Below, piece by piece: positions 46,300 through 56,193 of a stretch of 64,000 nucleotides of DNA (position 1 is the stretch's first letter; each line of letters begins with the position of its first letter). Source of the DNA: Kitagawia praeruptora (Eukaryota > Streptophyta > Magnoliopsida > Apiales > Apiaceae). The stretch lies in the NCBI GenBank assembly GCA_037693485.1, contig CM075353.1, positions 9,496,001 to 9,560,000 of the forward strand. The letters run 5' to 3'. The position numbers and the translations under genes were made by a program. The notes beneath the pieces were generated by a model. That model was not told the origin of the DNA, did no database searches, and saw nothing but the letters and a program-made list of their open reading frames with translations.

Positions 46300-46810
46300 A
46301 AAAGATGTGTTAATTTTGAAATTAGGGTTTGATAGTGTAAAGACAAGGAGAGACGATGCTTTACTGATAGTTTGAGAAAACTAAATCAATTAGTAAACTT
46401 AATTGATTTTGGACAATACTTGTAACTTCTCAAAAACAGGTGTCAGTAAATCATTCGTTTAGGCTAAAGTAATGGACCAAATTACGTGAGAGAGTGGTGA
46501 GGATTACACGCGTCGTGACTTACATATTTAACTGTGTGTAAGCATCGAGTGTGCACACGCGCTACATATTATTCAGAAAATAAAATTGTGACCAAAATAA
46601 AACATGGTAATTTTGTTTTAAATAAAGAAATTTAAAACATCACAATCGAATAATACCTGGTACTTGCACCAGTAATATGAATCGTTTCATATTCTCGTTC
46701 CACCCTCCTCTATTTAATCTTAGAGACTTGTCCACTTATTTCTTTAACGCTTCATTCTCTCCTGTTAAGAAAAATCAGAAAAAAAACCCTTCTCATCAAA
46801 AGTTTTAGCA
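46300..46810. promoter_or_regulatory. Divergent promoter-like region inside the copia element
   Basis: This 0.5-kb non-coding gap separates the minus-strand ORF3 from the plus-strand small gene. On the plus strand CTCTATTTAATC (about 46708) is TATA-like, with a pyrimidine-rich leader to the ATG at 46811. On the minus strand AAACCCTAATTTC stands about 40 nt before ORF3. ACGTGAG, ACACGCGT and GTGCACACGCGC words lie between. Assigned by position and composition only. Confidence 0.45.
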
Positions 46811-47189
46811 ATGTCGAATCTTACCATCATTGAGAAAAACCTCCATCTCTTAGAGAAAAGAGATATATTTAGTTATACTCGTGAAGAGTTTGATGCTTTC
46901 GACTGGGAAAGACAACTGGAGACTCTCTGGTTGCAGATGGATGCAGGTCTCGAAGAAATCGAGAAGGAAAAACCTGCAAAAGTGATCGACATTAATGCTG
47001 CCCTCCAAACAGCATTCGCATGGCTTTCATCTAAGGCATCTTCATCGAACTCCATCAACCATTGTTAATGAATATGTCAGCAAAAATAACCTTATCCCTT
47101 TCAACTTCCACCCAAACATAGTGGCAAAGATGGGATCTGGGATGGCTATTAACAATGGAGTGGATTGGTCTCTTATTTCCTGTTGAATA
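46811..47189 (+). CDS. Small antisense gene-like ORF within the copia element
   Basis: ATG at 46811 gives 85 residues ending at 47068: I-I-E-K-N-L-H-L-L-E-K, Y-T-R-E-E-F-D-A-F-D-W-E, helical and acidic. Coding quality continues in another frame after about 47045 (I-V-N-E-Y-V-S-K-N-N-L-I-P-F-N-F-H-P, ending W-S-L-I-S-C at 47186), so the intact protein may have been about 120 residues, with one shift. It has a TATA-like box, an AC/CT-rich leader and an AATGAAAAA-type 3' signal near 47250. It runs opposite to gag, pol and ORF3. I do not recognise the protein. Confidence 0.5.
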
Positions 47190-47527
47190 GATTAGTAGAT
47201 AGAGAACACAAAAGATGTAATCTTTGAATGTAAACTCTTTCTTATTATCAATGAAAAAATCTTGTTTTTATGTTCTATTCAGTGTTTTTCCTGATTTAAC
47301 ATGTTATCTGAAAATAAATATGAGGACTAATTAAAGTGATCACATTATCAGGAATTCAATAACATTAAACATAGCTTCAATCAGGAAATTGAGATAAAAT
47401 GAAGACAGTTAGATTCTGACAAAATACTGATTATCGAATCGTTGCATCAGGATTCGACGTTGACCACTGTCAGGATTGACTTTCCATTAGTTTTTGCAAG
47501 TTGTCAGTATCTGATGACCTCTTTTTC

Positions 47528-50500
47528 TCAGGAACTGCCATAGTTTACCATTCCAAGTTCATTCACCAACTTTGTAAAAGTAGCCTCAGGAAGTGGCTTG
47601 GTGAATATATCAGCTAACTGTTGATCAGTAGGAACAAAATGAAGTTCAATTGTTCCTTCCAGTACTTGTTCTCTTATGAAGTGATACCTGATGCTGATGT
47701 GCTTTGTAAGAGAGTGTTGAACTGGATTTCCTGTCATAGCAATAGCACTTTGGTTATCACAATAAATAGGTATTTTTGAAAATGACAAACCATAGTCCAT
47801 TAGCTGATTTCTCATCCACATGATCTGAGCACAACAGCTTCCAGCAGCAATGTACTCAGCTTCTGCAGTTGATGTGGAGATAGACTTTTGCTTCTTACTG
47901 AACCAAGAAACTAGTCTTCCTCCAAGAAACTGACAACTGCCTGAAGTACTTTTCCTGTCTATTTTGCATCCAGCAAAATCAGCATCTGAATAGCCACACA
48001 AACTAAAGTCTGATTCTCTGGCATACCAAAGGCCAAGAGAAGATGTACCCTTTAGATATCTGAAAATCCTTTTTACTGCAATGAGATGCGGTTCTCTAGG
48101 ATTTGCTTGAAATCTTGCACATAGACAGGTTGCATACATGATATCAGGTCTGCTAGCAGTTAGATATAAGAGTGAGCCAATCATCCCTCTATAGTTGGTT
48201 ACATCTACTTCAGTTCCTTGATCAGGATCAAGCTTTGTAGCTGTAGCTATAGGAGTGGAAGCTGTAGAGCTGTCTTGCATGTTAAACCTTTTTAGTAAAT
48301 TCTTTGTGTATTTTGACTGATTGATAAAAATCCCTTCATCAGTCTGTTTAACTTGAAGACCTAAGAAATAGCTCATTTCACCCATCATGCTCATTTGATA
48401 TCTTGACTGCATTAGCTTTGAAAACTTCTCACACAGCTTAGTATTAGTTGACCCAAAAATGATATCATCAACATATATTTGAACTAACAGCAAATCCTTA
48501 CCATGATTCAAGTAAAATAAGGTTTTATCAATTGTACCTCTGTTGAAACCACTTTCCAGTAAGAATTGAGCTAAGGTTTCATACCATGCTCTTGGAGCTT
48601 GCTTTAGTCCATAAAGTGCTTTATCCAGTCTGTAGACATGATCTGGATGTTTGGGATCAATAAATCCAGGAGGTTGTTCAACATATACCTCCTCTTCCAG
48701 TTCTCCATTGAGAAAAGCACTTTTTACGTCCATCTGGAATACTTTGAATTTCTTGTGGGCTGCATATGCCAGAAAAATTCTGATGGCCTCCAGTCTTGCA
48801 ACAGGAGCAAAAGTCTCATCATAATCTATTCCTTCCTGTTGAGAATACCCCTTTGCTACTAGTCTTGCTTTATTTCTCACAATTGTGCCATCTGAATCAG
48901 TCTTATTTCTGAATACCCACTTTGTACCTACAATAGACCTTCCTTTGGGTCTTGGTACAAGTTTCCAGACTTCATTTCTTTCAAACTCATTCAGTTCTTC
49001 TTGCATAGCAGTCACCCAATCAGCATCCTTAAGTGCATCTTCAACTTTCTTGGGCTCCTCCTTTGACAGAAAGTTATTATATAAACATTCATTTTGAGTT
49101 GCACTTCTTGTCTTAACACCTGCTTCAGGATTCCCAATGATTAAATCAGGAGTATGACTTTTTGTCCATTTCCTTGCTGATGGTAAGTCATTTCTTGAAC
49201 TGGATGCTCCCCCTGGATTGGTGTTTTCTTCAAAAGAACTAGAGTTGCTAGAAGCTCCCCCTGAGATAGTGTTATCTTCTTCTGATGTACTATCTTGATT
49301 GTCACTTGAGTCTGTTTCCGATGAATCTCTACTTGATGTTTGAGTTGAATCATCACTAGTGATGTCTCGCTCTTGCTCCCCCTCAATATTTGCATTATTT
49401 GAGTCATCATCAGTAACAGGTGTTTGATCAGGAATTGATCGATCGTCAGGATCTGACAGAGTATCAGTATCTGCCGTGACTTCATCAGGATTGTTGGTAG
49501 CTTCATTTGCAAAAGTCAAACTGTCATGAGAGTCTTCTTGTATTCCTGTTAACTTTCTATCATCAAAAGATACATTAATAGACTCCATGACTGTCTTTGT
49601 TCTTAGATTATAGACTTTAAAGGCTCTTGTTGTTGGATAGCCAATAAAGATGGCCTCATCAGCTTTTGTCTCAAATTTTCCTAGCTGTTCTGGATGAGGT
49701 CTTAGAACAAAGCACTTGCAGCCAAACACATGTAGATGCTTCAAACTTGGCTTCTTTTCCTTAATCATCTGATAAGGAGTTACACCATGTCTGTTGATTA
49801 GTGTAATATTTTGAGTGTAACAAGCTGTGTTGATTGCTTCTGCCCAGAAATATGTAGGTAGTTTAGCTTCTTCCAACATAGTTCTACCAGCTTCAATAAG
49901 AGTTCTGTTCTTTCTTTCAACTACTCCATTTTGCTGAGGAGTGCCAGGAGCAGAGAATTGTTGAACTATTCCTTTGTATTTGCAGAACTCTTCCATTGCT
50001 GAATTCTTGAATTCAGTCCCATTATCACTTCTCAGAATCTTGACTTTGTATTCCGTACCAGTTTCAATAAGTCTAACATGGTCCAGCAGTATTTCAGCAG
50101 TTTCATCTTTTCTGTGAAGAAAATAAACCCAGGTAAATCTAGTATATTCATCAACAATGACTAGAGTATACCTTTTCTTACTGATGGACATTATATTCAC
50201 TGGTCCAAACAAGTCGAGGTGTAGCATGTGATATGGTTCATCAATTGAGGATTCAGATTTGCTCTTGAATGATGTCCTTCTCTGTTTAGCCTTCTGACAA
50301 GCATCACAGAGTCCATCAGGAGTATATAGAGCCTTTGGTAATCCTCTTACCAAGTCTTTCTTAACCAACTCATTTATATTATTGAAGTTGAGATGAGAAA
50401 GCTTCTTATGCCAATTCCAACTTTCATCTACAGATGCTTTACTGATGAGGCATGTAGATGGATTTTCAGTATTAGTGTGAATGTTGGCTTCATAAATGTT

Positions 50501-50833
50501 ACCATGTCTTTGACCTGTTAATGCAATCTTTCCTGTAGATTTGCTGATTACTTCAAAATGAGTATCATTAAAGTTGACACGATAACCTCTGTCTGTGATC
50601 TGACTAACACTTAACAGATTGTGCTTTAGTCCTTTCACCAGAGCTACTTTTTCAATGATGACATTTCCAATTACAATGCTGCCATATCCCAAAGTTTGTC
50701 CAATGTTGCCATCCCCATAAGACACAGTTGGGCCAGCCTTTTCCTCAAATTCTGATAGCAAGGTTTTGTCTCCAGTCATGTGCACAGAACATCCACTATC
50801 CATGACTAACACATTTTTCTTTTTACCCTGCAA
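47528..50833 (-). CDS. Copia Pol: protease, integrase, reverse transcriptase, RNase H
   Basis: Domain order is copia-type. Protease has V-M-D-S-G-C-S-V-H-M at about residue 9. The integrase finger (H-K-K-L-S-H-L...C-D-A-C) is followed by the D-D-E core (L-H-L-D-L-F-G, R-S-D-N-G-T-E-F, G-V-V-E-R-K-N-R). RT follows with K-A-R-L-V-A-K-G-Y, F-Q-M-D-V-K-S-A-F-L and Y-V-D-D-I-I-F. RNase H has Y-S-D-A-D-F-A-G and A-E-A-E-Y-I-A. The ORF is intact. There is no ATG at the start: the frame opens after TGA 50836-50834 with TTG, and the natural N-terminus is probably G-K-K-K-N behind a splice acceptor (AG at 50829-50828). A Ser/Asp-rich linker separates integrase and RT. The protein makes and integrates the element cDNA. 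Confidence 0.95.
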   Translation of the reverse strand: MQGKKKNVLVMDSGCSVHMTGDKTLLSEFEEKAGPTVSYGDGNIGQTLGYGSIVIGNVIIEKVALVKGLKHNLLSVSQITDRGYRVNFNDTHFEVISKSTGKIALTGQRHGNIYEANIHTNTENPSTCLISKASVDESWNWHKKLSHLNFNNINELVKKDLVRGLPKALYTPDGLCDACQKAKQRRTSFKSKSESSIDEPYHMLHLDLFGPVNIMSISKKRYTLVIVDEYTRFTWVYFLHRKDETAEILLDHVRLIETGTEYKVKILRSDNGTEFKNSAMEEFCKYKGIVQQFSAPGTPQQNGVVERKNRTLIEAGRTMLEEAKLPTYFWAEAINTACYTQNITLINRHGVTPYQMIKEKKPSLKHLHVFGCKCFVLRPHPEQLGKFETKADEAIFIGYPTTRAFKVYNLRTKTVMESINVSFDDRKLTGIQEDSHDSLTFANEATNNPDEVTADTDTLSDPDDRSIPDQTPVTDDDSNNANIEGEQERDITSDDSTQTSSRDSSETDSSDNQDSTSEEDNTISGGASSNSSSFEENTNPGGASSSRNDLPSARKWTKSHTPDLIIGNPEAGVKTRSATQNECLYNNFLSKEEPKKVEDALKDADWVTAMQEELNEFERNEVWKLVPRPKGRSIVGTKWVFRNKTDSDGTIVRNKARLVAKGYSQQEGIDYDETFAPVARLEAIRIFLAYAAHKKFKVFQMDVKSAFLNGELEEEVYVEQPPGFIDPKHPDHVYRLDKALYGLKQAPRAWYETLAQFLLESGFNRGTIDKTLFYLNHGKDLLLVQIYVDDIIFGSTNTKLCEKFSKLMQSRYQMSMMGEMSYFLGLQVKQTDEGIFINQSKYTKNLLKRFNMQDSSTASTPIATATKLDPDQGTEVDVTNYRGMIGSLLYLTASRPDIMYATCLCARFQANPREPHLIAVKRIFRYLKGTSSLGLWYARESDFSLCGYSDADFAGCKIDRKSTSGSCQFLGGRLVSWFSKKQKSISTSTAEAEYIAAGSCCAQIMWMRNQLMDYGLSFSKIPIYCDNQSAIAMTGNPVQHSLTKHISIRYHFIREQVLEGTIELHFVPTDQQLADIFTKPLPEATFTKLVNELGMVNYGSS

Positions 50834-50877
50834 TCAGAATCACAAAGAACTCAGTTAGAATTTTTAAGAACCCACAC
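50828..50877 (-). promoter_or_regulatory. Putative splice site joining gag to pol
   Basis: On the minus strand gag ends in a TGA at 50853-50851 and pol's frame (shifted by -1) has its own TGA at 50836-50834, 15 nt further on. Neither read-through nor a single -1 shift upstream passes both stops. Between them stands a branch-point-like TTCTAAC and a good acceptor, CTGATTGCAG/GG. A GT at 50877-50876 would give a 50-nt intron whose removal fuses ...R-T-Q-Q to G-K-K-K in frame. Fifty nucleotides is short for a plant intron, so a donor further upstream in gag is also possible. Confidence 0.5.
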
Positions 50878-53166
50878 TTGTTGGGTTCTCTTTTCATGCA
50901 ATTTAACATCTTTATCAGTAGAAGATTTTCTTGTAAAGACATTTTTATCAGAATTAACTCCATCAGAATTAGTCTTTATCTTGACAGATGCATGATTAGA
51001 ATTCAAGTTCTTTGATTTTCCAAAATTTGCACTTTTATTGAACTTTGGCAAAGGCTCATAATAATTATAGTACAAATTATGGTATTCTTCACATGTATAG
51101 ATAGAATGCCATTTACTGCCACAATGGAAACAAGGATTCTGTGGTTTATAGAATACTGATTTATTCCTAATGTCAGACTTAGGAACTACAGTTGGCTTCT
51201 TTTTACTCCTCCTGCAATCAATAGCAAGATGATTAGAATTACCACAGTTAAAACATACTTTTCTTGGTGCATTCGGAATATACTTATAATTATTCTCCTT
51301 GTTTATTCCAACTTTACCATTCCTGTTCCTTTTGACAGTTGGAACTCTCTTCCTATCTGTTACCTCACAGATTCTGTTCCTCAATTGCTTTTTGGACAAA
51401 AGACCTACATTTTTGTTTTTGACAGTTCTAGACTCAGAATGATGTGTAGAAGTAGACCCCTCTTCTGAAGTAGATTTGGGAATTTCTGGATACACATAAT
51501 TAACTGGCTTTAGTTTGGTTTTGGTACTGTCTGTAACATATCTGTAGGTTTTTGGATTTGTTGAGTTATTAACTATAACTCTTCCAGGGTTAGATGAAAC
51601 AACCTTTCCTTTGTCCTTTTTCTCATTTTCTGGTTTATACCCTAGACACTCTTTCCAGTTTTTATCAGAAATGATTTCATGAGTTTTTGTACCAGAATGT
51701 GTCCAGGTTCTGAGTTTATCATTAGCATCTTTAAGTTGCCTCTCAAGTTCATTACATTTAAACTCCATTTCAAGTTTCATGTGTTTAGCATTATCACATT
51801 CAGCTTGAACTTCATGCAAGAAAATTAACTCAGCTTCTAGATGATCATTTCTCTTAACAACCTCTGCCATTTCAGATTTTATTCTTGTATTTTCAAGAGA
51901 TTGACTCCTAAAACTAATATGCAGAGATTTTAAGAAAGATCTTAGCTCAGAAACATTATTAGTATCAAAATCAAATAAAACTTCAGATACCTTGGTTTCA
52001 CCAGCAGAAGTCTCATCAGTTTTAGCCATCAAAGCATAATTCACTTTCTCCTCTTCAGAGTCAGATGATGAGTCCATCCAATCCTTGCTTGAAGAAATGA
52101 GAGCTTTGGTTTTGGTCTTCTTGCACTCAGTTGCAAAATGACCCATCCCATCACAGTTATAGCATCTGATTTTTGACTTGTCAAACTTGCTGCTTTTGCC
52201 TTCTTTCTTCTTGTACCTGTCTTTGTCAGCATTGAAGGTTTTCTTCTGGAATTTCCCTTGCTTCCTAGCCTTTCTGAATTTCATCTTTTTGAAGCCCTTG
52301 ACTATCATAGCAACCATTTCCATCATATCAGAATCAGTAGAGTCATCATCAGTATCAGGATCAGACTCAGTATCAGTATCTGATGATGAGTCATCAGGAA
52401 TTGACTCTTCCACTCTACTCTTTCGGTTATAAACCTCCTCAGCTTTTCCCTTTGATTTTGATTCAACATTCAAAGCAACAGATTTTGCTTTGACATTTTT
52501 CTTGTTCTTCCTCTGTTGAACCTCAAGATCATGAGTTCTTAGCATTCCATAGACTTCATCAAGAGACAGCATCTTCAAATCATATTGATGCCTTATGATT
52601 GAAGCTTGAGTATCCCACTCTTCAGTTAAAGCTCTGAGAAACTTGGTATTTGAATCCTCTGGATCATACTCTTTGCCAACCAGTGATAGATTGTTCAGTA
52701 AAGTCAAGAATCTATCGTACATATCAGTAAGGCTTTCATCAGATTTAGCATCGAATTGCTCATACTCCTGAATTAACAGAGCCCTTCTGTTTCTTTTGAT
52801 AGATTCAGTACCTTGACATTGAGTTTCCAAAGTATCCCAAATTTCCTTCGCATTCTTGCATGCTATTACCCTGTTAGACATGACATTATCAAGACTGTTA
52901 TGCAAAATATTCTTTACCTTTGCATCTTTGAGTACTTGAACCTTTTCTTCTGTCGTCCATTCATTCTTTGCCTTAATGACATAGTGTTCAGCAACAGTCT
53001 CTGTTCTTGCAACTAGTTTTGTTGGAAGAAATGGTCCAACATTGATCCTGTCAAGATAGTCAGGATCAGTTGCTTCTAGATACATCAACATTTTCACTTT
53101 CCAGGTTGGATACTCGGTCCTCTTGAGAATTGGAATTTTAATGCTTTCATACTTGCTTGTCGACAT
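50851..53166 (-). CDS. Copia Gag (771 aa) with three zinc knuckles
   Basis: ATG at 53166, 36 nt behind the primer site. The N-terminal 230 residues are the UBN2/Retrotran_gag-like capsid region (Y-P-T-W-K-V-K-M, A-K-E-I-W-D-T-L, M-Y-D-R-F-L-T-L-L). A D/S-rich stretch (D-T-D-T-E-S-D) and basic K-rich segment follow. Three CX2CX4HX4C knuckles are visible: C-Y-N-C-D-G-M-G-H-F-A-T-E-C (about 335), C-F-N-C-G-N-S-N-H-L-A-I-D-C (about 645) and C-F-H-C-G-S-K-W-H-S-I-Y-T-C (about 685), with a coiled-coil-like helix between the first two. It is longer than most copia Gags. It would form the particle and bind element RNA. Confidence 0.93.
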   Translation of the reverse strand: MSTSKYESIKIPILKRTEYPTWKVKMLMYLEATDPDYLDRINVGPFLPTKLVARTETVAEHYVIKAKNEWTTEEKVQVLKDAKVKNILHNSLDNVMSNRVIACKNAKEIWDTLETQCQGTESIKRNRRALLIQEYEQFDAKSDESLTDMYDRFLTLLNNLSLVGKEYDPEDSNTKFLRALTEEWDTQASIIRHQYDLKMLSLDEVYGMLRTHDLEVQQRKNKKNVKAKSVALNVESKSKGKAEEVYNRKSRVEESIPDDSSSDTDTESDPDTDDDSTDSDMMEMVAMIVKGFKKMKFRKARKQGKFQKKTFNADKDRYKKKEGKSSKFDKSKIRCYNCDGMGHFATECKKTKTKALISSSKDWMDSSSDSEEEKVNYALMAKTDETSAGETKVSEVLFDFDTNNVSELRSFLKSLHISFRSQSLENTRIKSEMAEVVKRNDHLEAELIFLHEVQAECDNAKHMKLEMEFKCNELERQLKDANDKLRTWTHSGTKTHEIISDKNWKECLGYKPENEKKDKGKVVSSNPGRVIVNNSTNPKTYRYVTDSTKTKLKPVNYVYPEIPKSTSEEGSTSTHHSESRTVKNKNVGLLSKKQLRNRICEVTDRKRVPTVKRNRNGKVGINKENNYKYIPNAPRKVCFNCGNSNHLAIDCRRSKKKPTVVPKSDIRNKSVFYKPQNPCFHCGSKWHSIYTCEEYHNLYYNYYEPLPKFNKSANFGKSKNLNSNHASVKIKTNSDGVNSDKNVFTRKSSTDKDVKLHEKRTQQVWVLKNSN

Positions 53167-53201
53167 CTTAAGATCGTTACTGATTAAAATTAATCAGTTT
53201 A

Positions 53202-53213
53202 GCTCTGATACCA
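53202..53213 (-). other. Primer binding site, initiator Met tRNA
   Basis: TGGTATCAGAGC on the minus strand, two bases inside the 5' LTR. It is complementary to the 3' end of plant tRNA-iMet, the standard primer of copia elements. This confirms minus-strand orientation and leaves a leader of under 50 nt before gag. Confidence 0.95.
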
Positions 53214-53215
53214 AT

Positions 53216-53712
53216 TGTTGCCCAGTAAATAACAATTGTAGAAGGGGGTTGAATACAATTGTATAAGATTTTCGACTAAAAACAAATAACACAAGTATGA
53301 ATCAATAACAGCTTTATTAACTCTGATATAAAATTGTTACAAAACTCTCTTAAGAAATTCTTATGTTCTTAAGAGCTGCTAGGTTACAATATAACTCGTG
53401 TAAGCGATTACAAAATGTAAAACCTAAACTGTGTTTATATAATGTACACAGTTGCACTATCAATTACAAGATATTCTAAATCAATTACATATATCTCTGA
53501 ATGCATATCTTGTATGATAGCTGCCTTCCTACAAATTAGGAACCGACATATCAATCTTCCTTGATCTCTGGTCTGATGAGAATCTTCATCAAATACTGAC
53601 CAGCTTCTAATCCTGATAGTCCAATACTGACGGTGCATTCCTGATGACGTCAGCATCAGTATCTGATCAGTAATGCCCAGATCCTGATCATCTCTTGAAT
53701 CAATATCTAACA
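53216..53712 (-). repeat. 5' LTR of copia element
   Basis: 497 bp, identical in length to 40629-41125 with one visible substitution. Flanked on the outside by TSD GATAA (53713-53717). It should drive transcription leftward through gag, pol and ORF3. Confidence 0.92.
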
Positions 53713-53717
53713 GATAA

Positions 53718-54353
53718 AACCATTTTCTAATATGTTCTAAGCCAAACAGTTCAACTACGTACACAACATTTGTTAACATAGAAACTATTGTCTAACGAGG
53801 GACACAAAAAGAGACACAAAAAAAGACAACACTTTTGAAATTATAAAACATTGTACAAAAACTATGAAGACAACGAATTGTATCATATGTAAATGTTGTG
53901 CACATTCGAATCTAACAACACTTTTGAATCGAATCTAACAACACTTTTGAAGCTACAAAATAGTTGTGCACATTCGAATCTAACAACACTTTTGAAGCTA
54001 CAAAACATTGTACAAAAAGCATGAAGACAACGAATTCTATCACATGTGAATGTTGTGTAAATGTTGGATTTACGTGCCTCTAATTCACTAAAACAGTTGT
54101 GTACATTAAAATCTAACAACATTCATAATAAACCAAAACGTTGTAATATCACCATAAGAACAACGCTTTTTACCATAACCGTTGTGGTTTCTGGGTGTGT
54201 TGGAGCCTTGTGTGTTGTTGTTCCGGATTTCAGACAACGATTTGTGTACCGTTGTGTGATGTTGGTAAGAGACACCTGCTCGATAGACAACGCTATTCCA
54301 GGGCATCAGACAACGGGCAATAACCATTGTATACTTCAGTTTTCCTTGTAGTG
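53718..54353 (+). repeat. Right subterminal repeats and TIR of CACTA-like element 2
   Basis: Copies of (A/C)AGACAACG and ACAACACTTTTGAA recur here. Tandem copies of a 50-60-bp unit around ATTCGAATCTAACAACACTT lie at 53900-54120. The terminus TTTTCCTTGTAGTG ends at 54353 and is followed by TSD GAG. Confidence 0.8.
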
Positions 54354-54356
54354 GAG

Positions 54357-56193
54357 AGGGACATATCAAAATAATAACTGTAAAGAAATGAGAGGCACGT
54401 AGGAAGTATCAAACTAGTTGTAAACAACAAAGCAGTTAATTAAGAGTAATGTTAGGTGTAGAGAATTGACTACAGAATTTTTTCACAAAATGAGCTGGAT
54501 TCCACTAATGTAGATCTTTATTGGTTGATATTAATGTGAATGTAGGGAGCCCATTAAGTTATAGTCAATTAAATTAAGACACCTATAATTCTGTAAAACT
54601 TTTTGTGAAAGTTTTTTTAAGTCTAGCATTTTCGGTTAATTATGTGATAAATATAATGGGACCAAGACCATGTGGGCTGTGGGCCTGTGGCGAATGGCAA
54701 GCGTGCTCGTAGATTAATATTTGACTTGATGAAAAAGTTGCATACAAGTAGCAGGTCTTTCTTTAATTGTTCATTAAGTCAAAAGTGTAACCTTGACTTT
54801 ACACTACAACGTTAACAGAATAAACTTGCCTCTACCTTTAAATTTTTTTCGAATACCTTACCAACTTAGATGAGAAAACAAATTTATATTCTGTATATAT
54901 GCATGTAAAATCTATTGAATCACAAAAGATATGTATAAATTCTTACTTCGATCCTAATATTATACGTCTATAATTTACAGTAAAAACATGTTTGCAGGCA
55001 TATATAGATTTCTGTAACTAACTAATAAAAAAAAAAGATGTTTACGAATTTATATGGGAATCAAGTAAAAATCAAGGTCCGACAGCTGAATATGAGAAAG
55101 AAGAACTTAAGGACAAGAATTACAATAGAACACATAAGGGTTTGTCCATGGATAGTTTGTGGTTCAATTTGTCTAGTGTCACAAGGACAAATATCCCACT
55201 AAGTAGTGTCGCAATCAAGACATGCAATAAGGAGTTTCTACCTCTCTATCTCATTGATTGCTATTTTGGCAATTTCCTCTTCATAATTCTAATAAGGAGT
55301 AATTGTTTTCGATATTTCCTCAGAGAGAGAGAGAGATTGACAGAGAGAGGGAGAGAGATTGACTGAGAGAGAGGGAGGGAGAGAGATTTTAAAAAGTACA
55401 GTTTTGAATTTGCAAGGCTAGGGTAATGATCATAAAAATTATAGTGGAAAATCAGTGGAAGGGGAAGCAAGTTAGAAGGACAGTAGATGTTTAAGTTCAA
55501 ATTTAAACTCGAGTACTGCATGTAAATTTTTTATCCTTGTTCTTCAGTTGATATCACTAAAGTCATCACCATATATTTAACAACCCTACCTGACACATGC
55601 AACGAGTTGGTTTACATAATGCATCATGCTACTTAAGAAATTATAGTAAGTTGCAAGTATGTGTGTGTATTGCAGCTTTTTTTTAAGTACAGGCCAACTT
55701 TGAAAATAAATTTTAATCATGTAACACCTTTATTTGGCTAGCAAAGCTATAATCATGTTTATTATTATTTTAATCTCGGTTCGTGTTTGATTCGTACCAG
55801 TATTTCGTACGAGTTATTAGTTAGTATTTATTAATGAATATAAATATAAAATTTTTAGTTATTATTTTTGATAAATTTATCTTAAATCCCCAATTCAGTT
55901 GAACTAGCACAATTTCACTAGTTTGTTCCGTCAAACCTCCATCTTAGGATTAATAAAAAAGTTACTTCATCAAGTTCATTATTTTATCGAAAATGAAAAA
56001 TATATTATCTTTGAAAATGAGAAAACATTATTTTAATGAGATTATTATTTTATCAATTATTAATGGCAATTCAATGTATTTGCAATGATACACATAGGAA
56101 TAAAACAGAATGAAGTGTACAGAGTCGTCAGAGAATTCTGTGTAATTTGGTACCTACATATCTACGGAAATTGGACAAGTTATACTATTTGGC
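54357..56193. other. Intergenic spacer; GA microsatellite
   Basis: No gene is supported. A GA-rich microsatellite lies at 55321-55387. 54449-54640 has a MITE-like pair of loosely inverted stretches (ACAGAATTTTTTCAC / GTAAAACTTTTTGTGAA), with no TSD that I could confirm. The rest is AT-rich. Confidence 0.5.

Larger units (their letters stand above)
40629..53712 (-). mobile_element. Full-length Ty1/copia (Sirevirus-like) retrotransposon, 13.1 kb, very young
   Basis: The LTRs 40629-41125 and 53216-53712 are both 497 bp with TG...CA ends. By eye they differ at one base (C/T near 40748 and 53335). The 5-bp TSD GATAA is at 40624-40628 and 53713-53717. Minus-strand order: 5' LTR, iMet primer site, gag, pol, about 1.2-kb gap with an antisense gene-like unit, 1,692-residue ORF, polypurine tract, 3' LTR. 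All three long ORFs are open. Extra ORFs behind pol and large size are traits of Sireviruses. It sits inside CACTA-like element 2, so it is the last insertion in this stack. Confidence 0.95.
34488..54353 (+). mobile_element. CACTA-like element 2, non-autonomous, carrying gene fragments and a copia insertion
   Basis: The ends are CACTACAAGAAAA at 34488 and TTTTCCTTGTAGTG at 54340-54353. A 3-bp TSD, GAG, lies at 34485-34487 and 54354-54356. Subterminal regions at both ends repeat AGACAACG/CCGTTGTCT-type motifs. Without the 13.1-kb copia element and its TSD it is about 6.8 kb. It has no transposase of its own. Cargo: minus-strand exon-like pieces (35100-36670), two tandem arrays (36957-38340) and the 3' end of a PARP3-type gene (38894-40255). 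It probably moves, or moved, using a related CACTA's enzymes. Confidence 0.85.

Noticed and set aside
50834..50853. Programmed -1 frameshift or stop read-through joining gag to pol
   Set aside because: Both the gag frame and the pol frame contain a TGA within the 20-nt interval in an order that blocks either route, and no slippery heptamer sits before the gag stop.
54449..54640. Possible MITE with loosely inverted ends
   Set aside because: Pairing is weak and I could not find a matching target-site duplication.
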